From Cytophagales bacterium (GTDB lineage: Bacteria; Bacteroidota; Bacteroidia; Cytophagales; Cyclobacteriaceae): a stretch of 5,071 nucleotides of DNA. The notes beneath the pieces were generated by a model that had not been told where the DNA came from, made no database searches, and was given only the letters and a program-made list of their open reading frames with translations. The translations under genes and the position numbers were made by a program. The stretch is taken from positions 1 through 5,071 of the forward strand of contig DPSB01000207.1 of NCBI GenBank assembly GCA_003537495.1, written 5' to 3'. The number at the start of each line of letters is the position of its first letter. The first letter of the stretch is position 1. Positions 1-5,071 of the stretch are shown in pieces.

Positions 1-299
1 TTCTCTACAATGTAAGGAGCTTTCGTGGGTTCAATCCTATAGAGAATCGAAATTACAGCTGCCACGTTCAAACCTTCTTTCGAAGGCAGGTTCGAACTGA
101 TTTCCATATTCATGGTGCGAATAGGCATTTTGATAATGGTACTGGTGAACGGGTTAAACCCAACCGAACCCGGTTGAATCACTTTTGGATTTAATACACC
201 AAGCCTTCGCTTCATGCCAACTTCACCTTGACGAACGATGGCACAACTTGAAAATACGAAGGCACTAATAATGAATAAGACATACTGCGTAGTTCTCAT
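1..299 (-). CDS. SPFH/band 7 (prohibitin-like) lipoprotein, N-terminal part
   Basis: Partial gene: the ATG is at 299 and the frame stays open to the left edge, giving 99 codons. The protein opens with a short charged start, a hydrophobic stretch at about residues 6-18 and a cysteine at 19 (FSSC). This looks like a lipoprotein signal, although F at -3 is not the classic lipobox residue. It is followed by GEVGMKRRLG (about 24-33), PGSVGFNPF and KMPIRTMNMEI, then a segment ending in YRIEPTKAPYIVE. This order (G-E-V-G, a PG-x-x-F-x-P-F strand pair, then V/I-R-T) is that of the SPFH/band 7 domain of prohibitin-type proteins. Such proteins assemble into large rings at membranes and are linked to membrane organisation and protease control; the role here is unknown. 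It lies 59 bp downstream of the small ORF on the same strand. I see no Shine-Dalgarno site. Confidence 0.85.
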   Translation of the reverse strand, partial: MRTTQYVLFIISAFVFSSCAIVRQGEVGMKRRLGVLNPKVIQPGSVGFNPFTSTIIKMPIRTMNMEISSNLPSKEGLNVAAVISILYRIEPTKAPYIVE

Positions 300-344
300 A
301 TCAGATTAAGTTAAGAGTGAATAATAAAATAAATAAAATGGGTA

Positions 345-358
345 ATCGCAGTTGCGAT
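345..358 (-). terminator. Weak terminator-like hairpin after the small ORF
   Basis: ATCGCA and TGCGAT form a perfect 6-bp inverted repeat around a 2-base centre (in practice a 5-bp stem with a 4-base loop). On the minus strand it starts directly after the stop codon of the 359-634 ORF and is followed by a T-rich but interrupted stretch. It could end that transcript or simply separate it from the SPFH gene. The stem is short and there is no clean U tract. Confidence 0.25.
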
Positions 359-634
359 CTAAGTCAGTATAGCCCGATGGCAAAGCCAGCGGCTAACCGT
401 TAATGCAGGTTGAGAATTCGGGTATCCAGTTGAAGTTGGTATTAGGGGAGCAACTATGAAAACGTAACGAACAATTTTTTTGATAACAAGTTGCTGTTGT
501 GGAATAGATTCTTCTTTGGTGCTTGAGTTTTCTTCAACAATTTCAAACTGTGGTGGCTGAATGTAAGTACCTATGTTGCGAACCACCAACAGTGCAGAAA
601 GAACAACCAGTAAAATTCTCATGTTGATAATCAT
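359..634 (-). CDS. Small hypothetical protein with N-terminal hydrophobic segment
   Basis: I do not recognise this ORF. It has two possible ATG starts, at 634 (91 aa) and at 622 (87 aa). The second gives MRILLVVLSALLVV, a typical short export signal or membrane anchor, and is my preferred start. A polar, Glu/Ser/Gln-rich stretch follows (about residues 30-48 of the longer form), then KKIVRYVFIVAPLIP, a second hydrophobic segment, and a tail with one Trp and one Cys that ends at a TAG. Codon use does not look unlike the neighbouring genes. It lies 99 bp after the dnaX stop and 59 bp before the SPFH gene, all on one strand, so it could be cotranscribed with either. It may be a real small envelope protein or a chance ORF; no motif decides. 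Confidence 0.45.
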   Translation of the reverse strand: MIINMRILLVVLSALLVVRNIGTYIQPPQFEIVEENSSTKEESIPQQQLVIKKIVRYVFIVAPLIPTSTGYPNSQPALTVSRWLCHRAILT

Positions 635-641
635 GTGTCAG

Positions 642-657
642 TACTTAACTCTAAGTA
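642..657. repeat. Short inverted repeat upstream of the small ORF
   Basis: TACTTA and TAAGTA face each other around ACTC, beginning 8 bases upstream of the first ATG of the small minus-strand ORF. This could be an operator half-site pair or chance in AT-rich DNA. In the same spacer a second weak hairpin, CACCT-TTAC-AGGTG at 681-694, has no T tract and is not a convincing terminator for dnaX. Confidence 0.2.
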
Positions 658-733
658 ACGACATTTAAGGGGTTTGGTTCCACCTTTACAGGTGTTAAAG
701 AAGGAAATGGCAAAACTACCAGCCAATAAAAAA

Positions 734-2430
734 TCAAAAATCAGGATCTAACCCAAATTTCTCCTGTAATTTTTTGAGTAATGGATTTTTTTCAACTAAT
801 GCATCAAACTTTTCTTTGTTCGTATAGGCCATACGTCTGGTTTCGAACTGTGCAAACTGATATTCTAATTGAATTAAACTGTTATTGAGGTTATCGCGCA
901 AGTAAGTAAGCAGATCAGATTTAATGGTGTGTAACAAAGGTTCTTCAACCGGGTTGGTAAGGGTTAGGTTTATTACATTATTCTGAAACGTAAATGGCTG
1001 CTTTAATAAATGATACTCGGCAACCTGAGTTTTCTTTAGTTCAGCAAAATCATTCCACACCTGAAGCAGGTCTGCTTCTTTTACCGGTTTGTTTTCTTTT
1101 GCCGGGGTTACAACAACGGGTTTGGTTGTTTCCTCTTTTACTTTTCCTTTTAAAAGATTACTGAGGTTTAAGGTGGTGCGGGGCTTATTACTTTCGTCAG
1201 CCGTTTTGGCTATTGGTTCTTTTACAACTTTGGCAACAAGGGTAACTGTTTCGATCGCTTCCGCGGAAGCAGGTGCGGCATTTGACTCAATTACAGGAGT
1301 GGTGGGAGTAGAGTTGGTTACGGGTTCAATTTTTTTTTTACTCCTTCCTGTAAAGAAGCAGTGCCGTTTGCTTTTATTACAGCATTAACATGTGCCATCT
1401 TCATGAGGGCAAGTTCAACCAACAGGCGTTGATTTTTGCTGCTCTTATAATTCATGTCACACTGGCTGGCCAGGTTTAACCACGAAAGCAACAAAGAAGG
1501 TGAAGCTGCACCGGCTTGTTCAAGATATTTTTTGCGCGTACTATCTGGAACTTCCATCAAATCAACGGTGCGGGCATCTTGTGCTACCAGTAGGTTACGC
1601 AAATGATCGCTTAGGCCGACAATAAAATTATGACCATCAAATCCTTTTTTCAGAATTTCATCTAACAACACTAATGGTTGAGCATGATTTTCGGACAACA
1701 ACCCATCCACCACTTTGAAATAATAATCATGATCAAGAATGTGGAGGTTGTTCAATACATTTTTAAATGTTACCTCGTTGCCCGAGGAGAACGTAACCAT
1801 CAGATCGAAAATGGAAAGCGCATCGCGTAAAGCGCCATCCGCTTTTTGAGCGATCAAGTGCAGAGCTTCCTCTTCGGCTTTTATCTTTTCGCGATCAGCA
1901 ACTTTTTTAAGTTGGCGCGAAATATCCGAAACCTGAATTCGATTAAAATCATAAATCTGGCACCGCGATAAGATAGTGGGGAGCAGCTTATGCTTTTCAG
2001 TTGTGGCCAGAATAAAAATGGCGTATGGTGGTGGTTCTTCCAACGTTTTCAAAAAAGCATTAAATGCCGAGGTTGAAAGCATGTGCACCTCGTCAATAAT
2101 ATACACCTTAAATTTTCCGAACTGTGGTGGGTAGCGTACCTGGTCAATCAGGTTACGGATGTCATCCACCGAGTTGTTGGATGCAGCATCCAGTTCAAAA
2201 ATATTAAGTGAATTAATTTCAGCTTTTTCTTCGAAGCCGTTGATCAAACGTGCTACAATGCGTGCACAGGTAGTTTTACCCACACCCCGCGGCCCACAGA
2301 ATAATAAAGCCTGCGCAAGTTTGTTGTTATCGATGGCATTTTTAAGCGTGGTTGTAATATGTTCCTGGCCTACCACTTCTTCGAAGCCAAGTGGGCGATA
2401 CTTACGAGCCGAAACCACAAAATTTTCCAT
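734..2430 (-). CDS. dnaX: DNA polymerase III subunit tau, full-length via -1 frameshift at A10
   Basis: This is the clamp-loader ATPase that opens the sliding clamp and, in its long form, ties the loader to the polymerase core and helicase. The ATG at 2430 (MENFVVSARKYRP) is chosen over the in-frame TTG at 2439, since this N-terminus fits the family. AAA+ features: Walker A GPRGVGKT (46-53), Walker B YIIDEVH (110-116), sensor 1 ATT (142-144), the SRC arginine-finger motif (155-157) and sensor 2 GALRDAL (199-205). The collar domain runs to about 350. The frame-0 ORF stops at 1318. Rereading one base in the A run at 1330-1339 joins it to an open frame down to the TGA at 734, giving 565 aa with a Pro/Thr/Ala/Lys-rich linker (368-457) and a C-terminal tau domain ending GLDPDF. 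The usual zinc-binding cysteine cluster between Walker A and B is missing. An indel in the homopolymer is the alternative to a programmed shift. Confidence 0.9.
1318..1350 (-). promoter_or_regulatory. Candidate dnaX frameshift/slippage signal: SD-like element plus A10
   Basis: On the minus strand, CAGGAAGGAG (1350-1341) is followed by T and then ten A (1339-1330). In frame this reads GTA AAA AAA AAA TTG AAC CCG TAA. The run allows tandem AAA-AAA slippage of the ribosome or RNA polymerase slippage. The purine-rich AGGAAGGAG just upstream resembles the Shine-Dalgarno stimulator of the E. coli dnaX frameshift site, and the default stop lies nine bases past the run. I see no strong downstream stem-loop. 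Bacteroidetes ribosomes are reported to hide their anti-SD sequence, which weakens the SD argument; transcriptional slippage, as known for Thermus thermophilus dnaX, is equally possible. Confidence 0.55.
1318..2430 (-). CDS. dnaX: DnaX short form (gamma-like), unshifted product
   Basis: Read without any frame change, dnaX gives a 370-aa protein ending GVKKKLNP at a TAA, three codons past the A run. It keeps the complete AAA+ ATPase (residues 1 to about 210) and the collar domain that forms the clamp-loader pentamer, but lacks the linker and the tau tail. This is the domain content of the E. coli gamma subunit. In E. coli the zero frame makes tau and a -1 shift makes gamma; here the polarity would be reversed, with gamma as the default. 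That the break falls at the domain boundary supports a functional short form, but protein evidence would be needed. Confidence 0.6.
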   Translation of the reverse strand: MENFVVSARKYRPLGFEEVVGQEHITTTLKNAIDNNKLAQALLFCGPRGVGKTTCARIVARLINGFEEKAEINSLNIFELDAASNNSVDDIRNLIDQVRYPPQFGKFKVYIIDEVHMLSTSAFNAFLKTLEEPPPYAIFILATTEKHKLLPTILSRCQIYDFNRIQVSDISRQLKKVADREKIKAEEEALHLIAQKADGALRDALSIFDLMVTFSSGNEVTFKNVLNNLHILDHDYYFKVVDGLLSENHAQPLVLLDEILKKGFDGHNFIVGLSDHLRNLLVAQDARTVDLMEVPDSTRKKYLEQAGAASPSLLLSWLNLASQCDMNYKSSKNQRLLVELALMKMAHVNAVIKANGTASLQEGVKKKLNP

Positions 2431-2447
2431 CGGGCGCAAGATAGTTT

Positions 2448-2479
2448 AATTTGAAAATTGGGCAATTTGAAATTTGAAA
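2448..2479. repeat. AATTTGAAA short repeats in the dnaX-vapB spacer
   Basis: AATTTGAAA occurs three times, at 2448-2456, 2464-2472 and 2471-2479; the last two overlap by two bases, a 7-base period. AAATTG-GG-CAATTT (2455-2468) is also a small inverted repeat within it. Simple TTTGAAA-type repeats are common in AT-rich Bacteroidetes spacers. The TTTG units could double as -33 promoter elements for the plus strand, but no clean TAnnTTTG box follows at the right distance. Confidence 0.45.
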
Positions 2480-2514
2480 TTTTAGGGCTAAGTCTTTTAC
2501 GGTAGATTTACTGT

Positions 2515-2541
2515 AAAAATACGATGTAGTATCGTATTTTT
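2515..2541. promoter_or_regulatory. Perfect 11-bp inverted repeat, probable VapB/VapBC operator
   Basis: AAAAATACGAT (2515-2525) and ATCGTATTTTT (2531-2541) are exact inverse complements around GTAGT, 17 bases before the antitoxin ATG. Type II toxin-antitoxin operons are usually repressed by the antitoxin, or the toxin-antitoxin complex, binding an inverted repeat over the promoter, and a ribbon-helix-helix antitoxin would need such a symmetric site. Its overlap with the likely promoter (TATTTTTA at 2535-2542 is one mismatch from TAnnTTTG) fits that role. As RNA it could form an AT-rich hairpin, but its position upstream of the operon makes an operator more likely than a terminator. Confidence 0.6.
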
Positions 2542-2558
2542 AATTTAAACATACTTGT

Positions 2559-2774
2559 ATGAAAATCACCGCGTTAGTTCCAGAATCTTTAATGGATGAG
2601 GTAAAAAAATATTCTGGGGGAAAGAACGTTACTGAAAGTCTGATAATTGCTTTAACCGACTATACTAACAGGCAAAAGCTGAGGAAGGCGATTCAAAAGT
2701 TGAAAAAGAACCCACTTGAGTTTGCTGATGATTTTAATGCAGAAAAAATCCGCAAGGTTAACCGTTATTTATGA
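2559..2774 (+). CDS. vapB: VapB-type antitoxin (ribbon-helix-helix, 71 aa)
   Basis: This is a small basic protein with the layout of VapB antitoxins: an N-terminal beta strand MKITALVPESL for DNA binding as a ribbon-helix-helix dimer, then helices MDEVKKYSG and NVTESLIIALTDYTNRQKL (about 12-42). A charged C-terminal part (KKNPLEFADDFNAEKIRKVNRYL region, about 49-71) would wrap around and block the toxin. The match is to the VapB/DUF2191 style by pattern only. Its stop overlaps the toxin start by ATGA, showing translational coupling, and the toxin downstream is a PIN protein, which supports the call. It is probably autoregulated through the inverted repeat at 2515-2541. There is no Shine-Dalgarno sequence, as is usual in this phylum. 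The protein could neutralise active toxin or be a remnant if the toxin is dead. Confidence 0.8.
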   Translation: MKITALVPESLMDEVKKYSGGKNVTESLIIALTDYTNRQKLRKAIQKLKKNPLEFADDFNAEKIRKVNRYL

Positions 2775-3137
2775 TTATTGTTGACACCTCAGTCTGGATT
2801 GAGTTTTTACGGCAGTCTGATGATAAGATTATTGATTTAATGAGTTCTTACATAGAAAATGGAGAAGCGGTAGCTTTAAAGTTTCGTGTTTGGCGATTTG
2901 CTTCAAGGTACTAAAAACGAAGCCGAAGAAAAGTTGATTTTAGAATTTTGGACATCCTTGCCAAAAGTGAATGAAAGCGCAATCGTGATTGAGGCAGGAA
3001 AGTTATCATACAAAAGAAAACTTCCAACTAAAGGAATTGGTCTGATAGACAGTTGTTTGTTGCTAGCTTGTAAATCAAACAAAATGTCGCTTTGGACATT
3101 GGATAAAAAGCTTCTTGAAGAATATCGAAATAGTTAA
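2771..3137 (+). CDS. vapC: VapC-type PIN-domain toxin, frame broken by one base
   Basis: PIN-domain RNases of the VapC type cleave RNA (tRNA or rRNA in studied cases) unless bound by VapB. The frame from the ATG at 2771, overlapping the antitoxin stop, encodes MIIVDTSVWIEFLR and ends at a TAA (2912-2914) after 47 aa. The rest of the PIN fold is in the +1 frame up to the TAA at 3135-3137. Joining them by a +1 step at TTT CGT (2882-2887) gives 121 aa, a normal VapC length. Acidic metal-site residues are then D5, D42 (in GDLLQG, where E is usual), D93 (GLIDSC) and D111 (LWTLDKK). The downstream frame has a TAA at 2877-2879, so the shift must occur between there and 2912. It may be programmed frameshifting, a recent inactivating insertion, or a sequence error. 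Apart from the shift the gene shows no decay. Confidence 0.75.
2879..2890 (+). other. Candidate +1 frameshift site (AAG TTT CGT GTT) in vapC
   Basis: In the toxin frame the codons read AAG TTT CGT GTT. A tRNA-Phe on TTT can re-pair on TTC after a +1 step, and reading then continues GTG TTT GGC into the PIN-domain frame with nothing lost or added. The same UUU-CGU core is the +1 site that makes influenza A PA-X. Whether CGU is slowly decoded here is unknown. Equally, one extra A in AAA (2878-2880) would explain the break; without it the protein would read ALSFVFGD. Confidence 0.35.
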
Positions 3138-4649
3138 TTACAACTTCTCCATCAAAATCGCCAGAAAAGTTTTTACGGCATCTACATAATTACCCACCCG
3201 GATATTTTCGTTTTCCGCATGTTGATTATTGTCGGCATTTACCGTAGGCACACTTACAGCTGGGATATTTAATGTTGTGACAAAAGGTGAAATGGGAATA
3301 GAGCCGCCCATGATGCGGATTTTGATGGGCTCTTTTCCAAACGCTTTTACCATTGCTTTGTTAAGCCAAATACCTGGGGCCGAATTAAGCGGAGTTTGAA
3401 ACGCAGCATACGAAAAGTGCGATCGGAAAGAAGCTATTTTTTCGTATTGCATCCGTTCGGCTTCAGTGGGTTCGCGGTCAATCACATAATAACCTTTATC
3501 CTGAATATGTTTTTTCACCAAACCAACCAATCGATCAGGATCGCTTCCGGGCACTAACCGGATATCAATTTCGGCTGTAGCCGTTGCCGGAATTAGCGTG
3601 CGCGATTCTTTACCAATAAACAATGCATCCATGCCGCGAATGTTCAACGTAGGGTATTGTAACGACTCCTGAAAATTTTCGCCAATGTTATCCGCTTTGG
3701 CAATGCCTAGAAATTTTTTGATTTCGGTTTCATTGTCGGGTACTTGTTTCAGAACAGCTTTCTCTTCGGCTGTTAAGGTAATGCCATCATAAAATCCAGG
3801 AATGGTAACACGACCATCATCACTTTTCATAGATGCAAGCAACTGTGCTAACCGCATGGCGGGGTTAGGTGTGTAGTTTCCATAATTACCACTATGCACG
3901 GGAACACGCGGCCCGAATGTAGTAAGCGTAATTTCGCAAATGCCACGTGCACCAAAACTTAACGTGGGTTGATTGCTTACATGGCGCGGCCCGTCATAAA
4001 TGATAAGCATATCAGCAGCCAGTTCGTTCTTATATTTAAGTACAGCCGGTGGCAGGTTAGGCGAACCTAATTCTTCTTCAAAATCCATAATTACTTTGAT
4101 GTTATAATTAGGTTGAATCTTTAAAGCCTGACCAGCATCCAACGCAGCCATAAAGGCCATAGCCGGACCTTTGGCATCGGAAGTAGCACGGGCAAAAATC
4201 CGCCAGTCGGGATTAAAGCCTTCGTATAAACGTTCATACGCAAGGGTGTTCCACTTGCCTTCGCTGTCTTTTTCCTTTAAAGTCGGTTTCCACGGACTTT
4301 CCTGTTGCCATTGCGAAGGCTCAACCGGTTGGCCATCAATCTGTAAATAAATCAGAACAGTTTTGCTGGCATTTTTTGCTTTGCGTTCGGCTAATAAAAG
4401 CGGAACAGTGGGTGTATTTAATCGGGTTGTGGTGAAGCCACGTTTGGCAAAGGCTTGTTCGCACCACTGCACATTTTTTTCAATATCCTGCGGAAAGTGT
4501 GCATCATTAGGTAGGCTGAGCATTTCGTAAAACTCTTTGAACGATTGCGTGGCATACTTGGCGGCAACTTTATCGAGGTCAGGATTTTTTTGTGCGTAGG
4601 TGAGGTTTAAGGAAATAGAAACAAGAATGAGCAGGATGGATTTTTTCAT
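3138..4649 (-). CDS. Secreted M20-family zinc metallopeptidase (503 aa)
   Basis: M20 peptidases use two metal ions to hydrolyse small peptides or amide bonds. The ATG at 4649 is chosen because it gives a signal peptide, MKKSILLILVSISLNLTYA, with cleavage near residues 19-20. The 43-codon extension upstream to 4778 has no such logic and overlaps the next gene. The metal-site regions are in the usual order: QIDGQPVEPSQW (103-114), SDAKG with bridging D158, the EEELGS glutamates (191-196), D219 in YDGPRH and H477 in HAENENIR. H252 in VHSGNYGN marks the lid/dimerisation domain. The first motif normally reads H-x-D, but here residue 103 is Gln. The protein probably acts in the periplasm or outside the cell on peptides; its substrate cannot be told. 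It is transcribed alone, convergent with the toxin gene and divergent from the glycosyltransferase. Confidence 0.88.
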   Translation of the reverse strand: MKKSILLILVSISLNLTYAQKNPDLDKVAAKYATQSFKEFYEMLSLPNDAHFPQDIEKNVQWCEQAFAKRGFTTTRLNTPTVPLLLAERKAKNASKTVLIYLQIDGQPVEPSQWQQESPWKPTLKEKDSEGKWNTLAYERLYEGFNPDWRIFARATSDAKGPAMAFMAALDAGQALKIQPNYNIKVIMDFEEELGSPNLPPAVLKYKNELAADMLIIYDGPRHVSNQPTLSFGARGICEITLTTFGPRVPVHSGNYGNYTPNPAMRLAQLLASMKSDDGRVTIPGFYDGITLTAEEKAVLKQVPDNETEIKKFLGIAKADNIGENFQESLQYPTLNIRGMDALFIGKESRTLIPATATAEIDIRLVPGSDPDRLVGLVKKHIQDKGYYVIDREPTEAERMQYEKIASFRSHFSYAAFQTPLNSAPGIWLNKAMVKAFGKEPIKIRIMGGSIPISPFVTTLNIPAVSVPTVNADNNQHAENENIRVGNYVDAVKTFLAILMEKL

Positions 4650-4714
4650 TCTTAAATGTAAGTAAAACCTGCACTCAAAATCTATTTGCGATAAATTTCT
4701 GTTTACGGATTGAT

Positions 4715-4722
4715 TACTTTTG
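4715..4722 (+). promoter_or_regulatory. Bacteroidetes-type -7 box TACTTTTG before the glycosyltransferase
   Basis: TACTTTTG matches the Bacteroidetes -7 consensus TAnnTTTG exactly and lies 5 bases before the ATG at 4728. Transcription would then start at or very near the ATG, giving a leaderless or nearly leaderless mRNA. A TTTG at 4685-4688 could be the -33 element, but the 26-base spacing is longer than usual. Without a good -33 the match could be chance. Confidence 0.4.
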
Positions 4723-4727
4723 TTGAA

Positions 4728-5071
4728 ATGCAAACTCCGAAGTACTCTGTCATTGTTCCGGTTTATAACCGACCGCACGAAGTGCAGGAACTACTGCAGA
4801 GTCTTACACAACAATCATATAAAAATTTTGAAGTGCTGCTGGTAGAAGATGGCTCAACCCAAACCAGTCGCGAGGTATATGAGCAATATGCTACTTCATT
4901 ATCCATTACGTATTTCTTTAAACCTAATAGTGGTCCTGGGCCCAGCCGTAATTTTGGTTTTGAACGCGCGCGGGGCGAATACTTTGTTGTGTTTGATAGC
5001 GATTGCGTAATACCCGAAACCTATTTTGAAGCGGTTGAAAAGTTTATGCAAACCGAAAGTATTGATGCATG
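4728..5071 (+). CDS. Family 2 glycosyltransferase, N-terminal part
   Basis: Partial gene: 114 codons from the ATG at 4728 to the right edge. The sequence follows the GT-A fold of family 2 transferases. It has the first strand YSVIVPVYNRP (6-16), a helix with LLQSLTQQSYKNFEVLLV, the nucleotide-binding EDGST (D41), KPNSGPGPSRNFGFERARGEY (65-85, the segment before the DXD) and the metal-binding D-S-D at 90-92. Such enzymes move a sugar from a nucleotide-sugar donor to a glycan, lipid or other acceptor; the acceptor part lies beyond the window, so the substrate cannot be stated. No signal peptide or membrane segment is seen in this part. It starts 78 bp from the divergent peptidase gene. Confidence 0.9.
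   Translation, partial: MQTPKYSVIVPVYNRPHEVQELLQSLTQQSYKNFEVLLVEDGSTQTSREVYEQYATSLSITYFFKPNSGPGPSRNFGFERARGEYFVVFDSDCVIPETYFEAVEKFMQTESIDA

Noticed and set aside
681..694. CACCT-TTAC-AGGTG hairpin as the dnaX terminator
   Set aside because: Only five base pairs and no T tract on either strand.
734..1060. Separate small gene starting at the GTG at 1060
   Set aside because: The frame is open far upstream to the A10 run and the protein reads as the DnaX tau tail; the GTG is an internal valine codon.
1089..1388. Plus-strand ORF of 99 aa opposite the dnaX linker and slip site
   Set aside because: It lies antisense to the Pro/Thr-rich dnaX linker, spans the slip site, and its hydrophobic, Val/Ser/Thr-rich content is what the reverse of that linker gives. 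No motif or start signal.
2431..2439. TTG start of dnaX three codons upstream
   Set aside because: The ATG at 2430 gives the family-typical MENFVVSARKYRP N-terminus, and TTG starts are rare.
2159..2449. Plus-strand ORF of 96 aa opposite the dnaX ATPase domain
   Set aside because: It is antisense to the Walker A region, whose conservation explains the open frame; no recognisable protein features.
2448..2541. CRISPR-like or mobile-element repeat array
   Set aside because: The repeats are nine bases, partly overlapping and AT-rich, without spacers, target duplications or a transposase.
4650..4778. N-terminal extension of the M20 peptidase (43 codons)
   Set aside because: It would bury the signal peptide in the middle of the protein and overlap the start of the glycosyltransferase; the ATG at 4649 gives a normal secreted enzyme.

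Overview
The window most likely comes from a Bacteroidetes (Bacteroidota) chromosome, probably the Cytophagales side. Evidence: a moderately AT-rich sequence, starts without Shine-Dalgarno sites, a TAnnTTTG-type promoter match (TACTTTTG) before the last gene, a DnaX that starts MENFVVSARKYRP and carries the C-terminal tail I associate with that phylum, and a secreted M20 peptidase of Bacteroidetes type. The lineage is an inference from protein style; no database search was possible.

Layout. Positions 1-299 (minus) hold the N-terminal third or so of a lipoprotein-like SPFH/prohibitin protein that runs off the left edge. Positions 359-634 (minus) hold a small possible membrane or exported protein of unknown function. 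Positions 734-2430 (minus) hold dnaX, the gamma/tau subunit of the DNA polymerase III clamp loader. Its frame is split at a run of ten A: the unshifted product is 370 aa (gamma-like) and a -1 shift gives 565 aa (tau-like). A 128-bp divergent spacer with short AATTTGAAA repeats and a perfect 11-bp inverted repeat separates dnaX from a type II toxin-antitoxin pair of VapBC type on the plus strand (2559-2774 and 2771-3137). The toxin frame is broken by one base and can be rejoined by a +1 step at TTT CGT. The toxin stop abuts the stop of a convergent gene for a secreted M20 metallopeptidase (3138-4649, minus). After a 78-bp divergent spacer a family 2 glycosyltransferase begins on the plus strand and runs off the right edge.

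How they fit together. Most of these genes are separate housekeeping or cell-surface functions and do not look like one pathway. The vapBC pair is a compact accessory cassette between dnaX and the peptidase gene, with its own probable operator. The most interesting feature is that two genes need a ribosomal or transcriptional frame change to give the full protein: dnaX (-1 at A10, a known theme but here with tau as the shifted product) and the VapC toxin (+1 at TTT CGT, which to my knowledge is not an established way of controlling VapC). Each could also be an indel, biological or technical, and the two cases should be judged separately.
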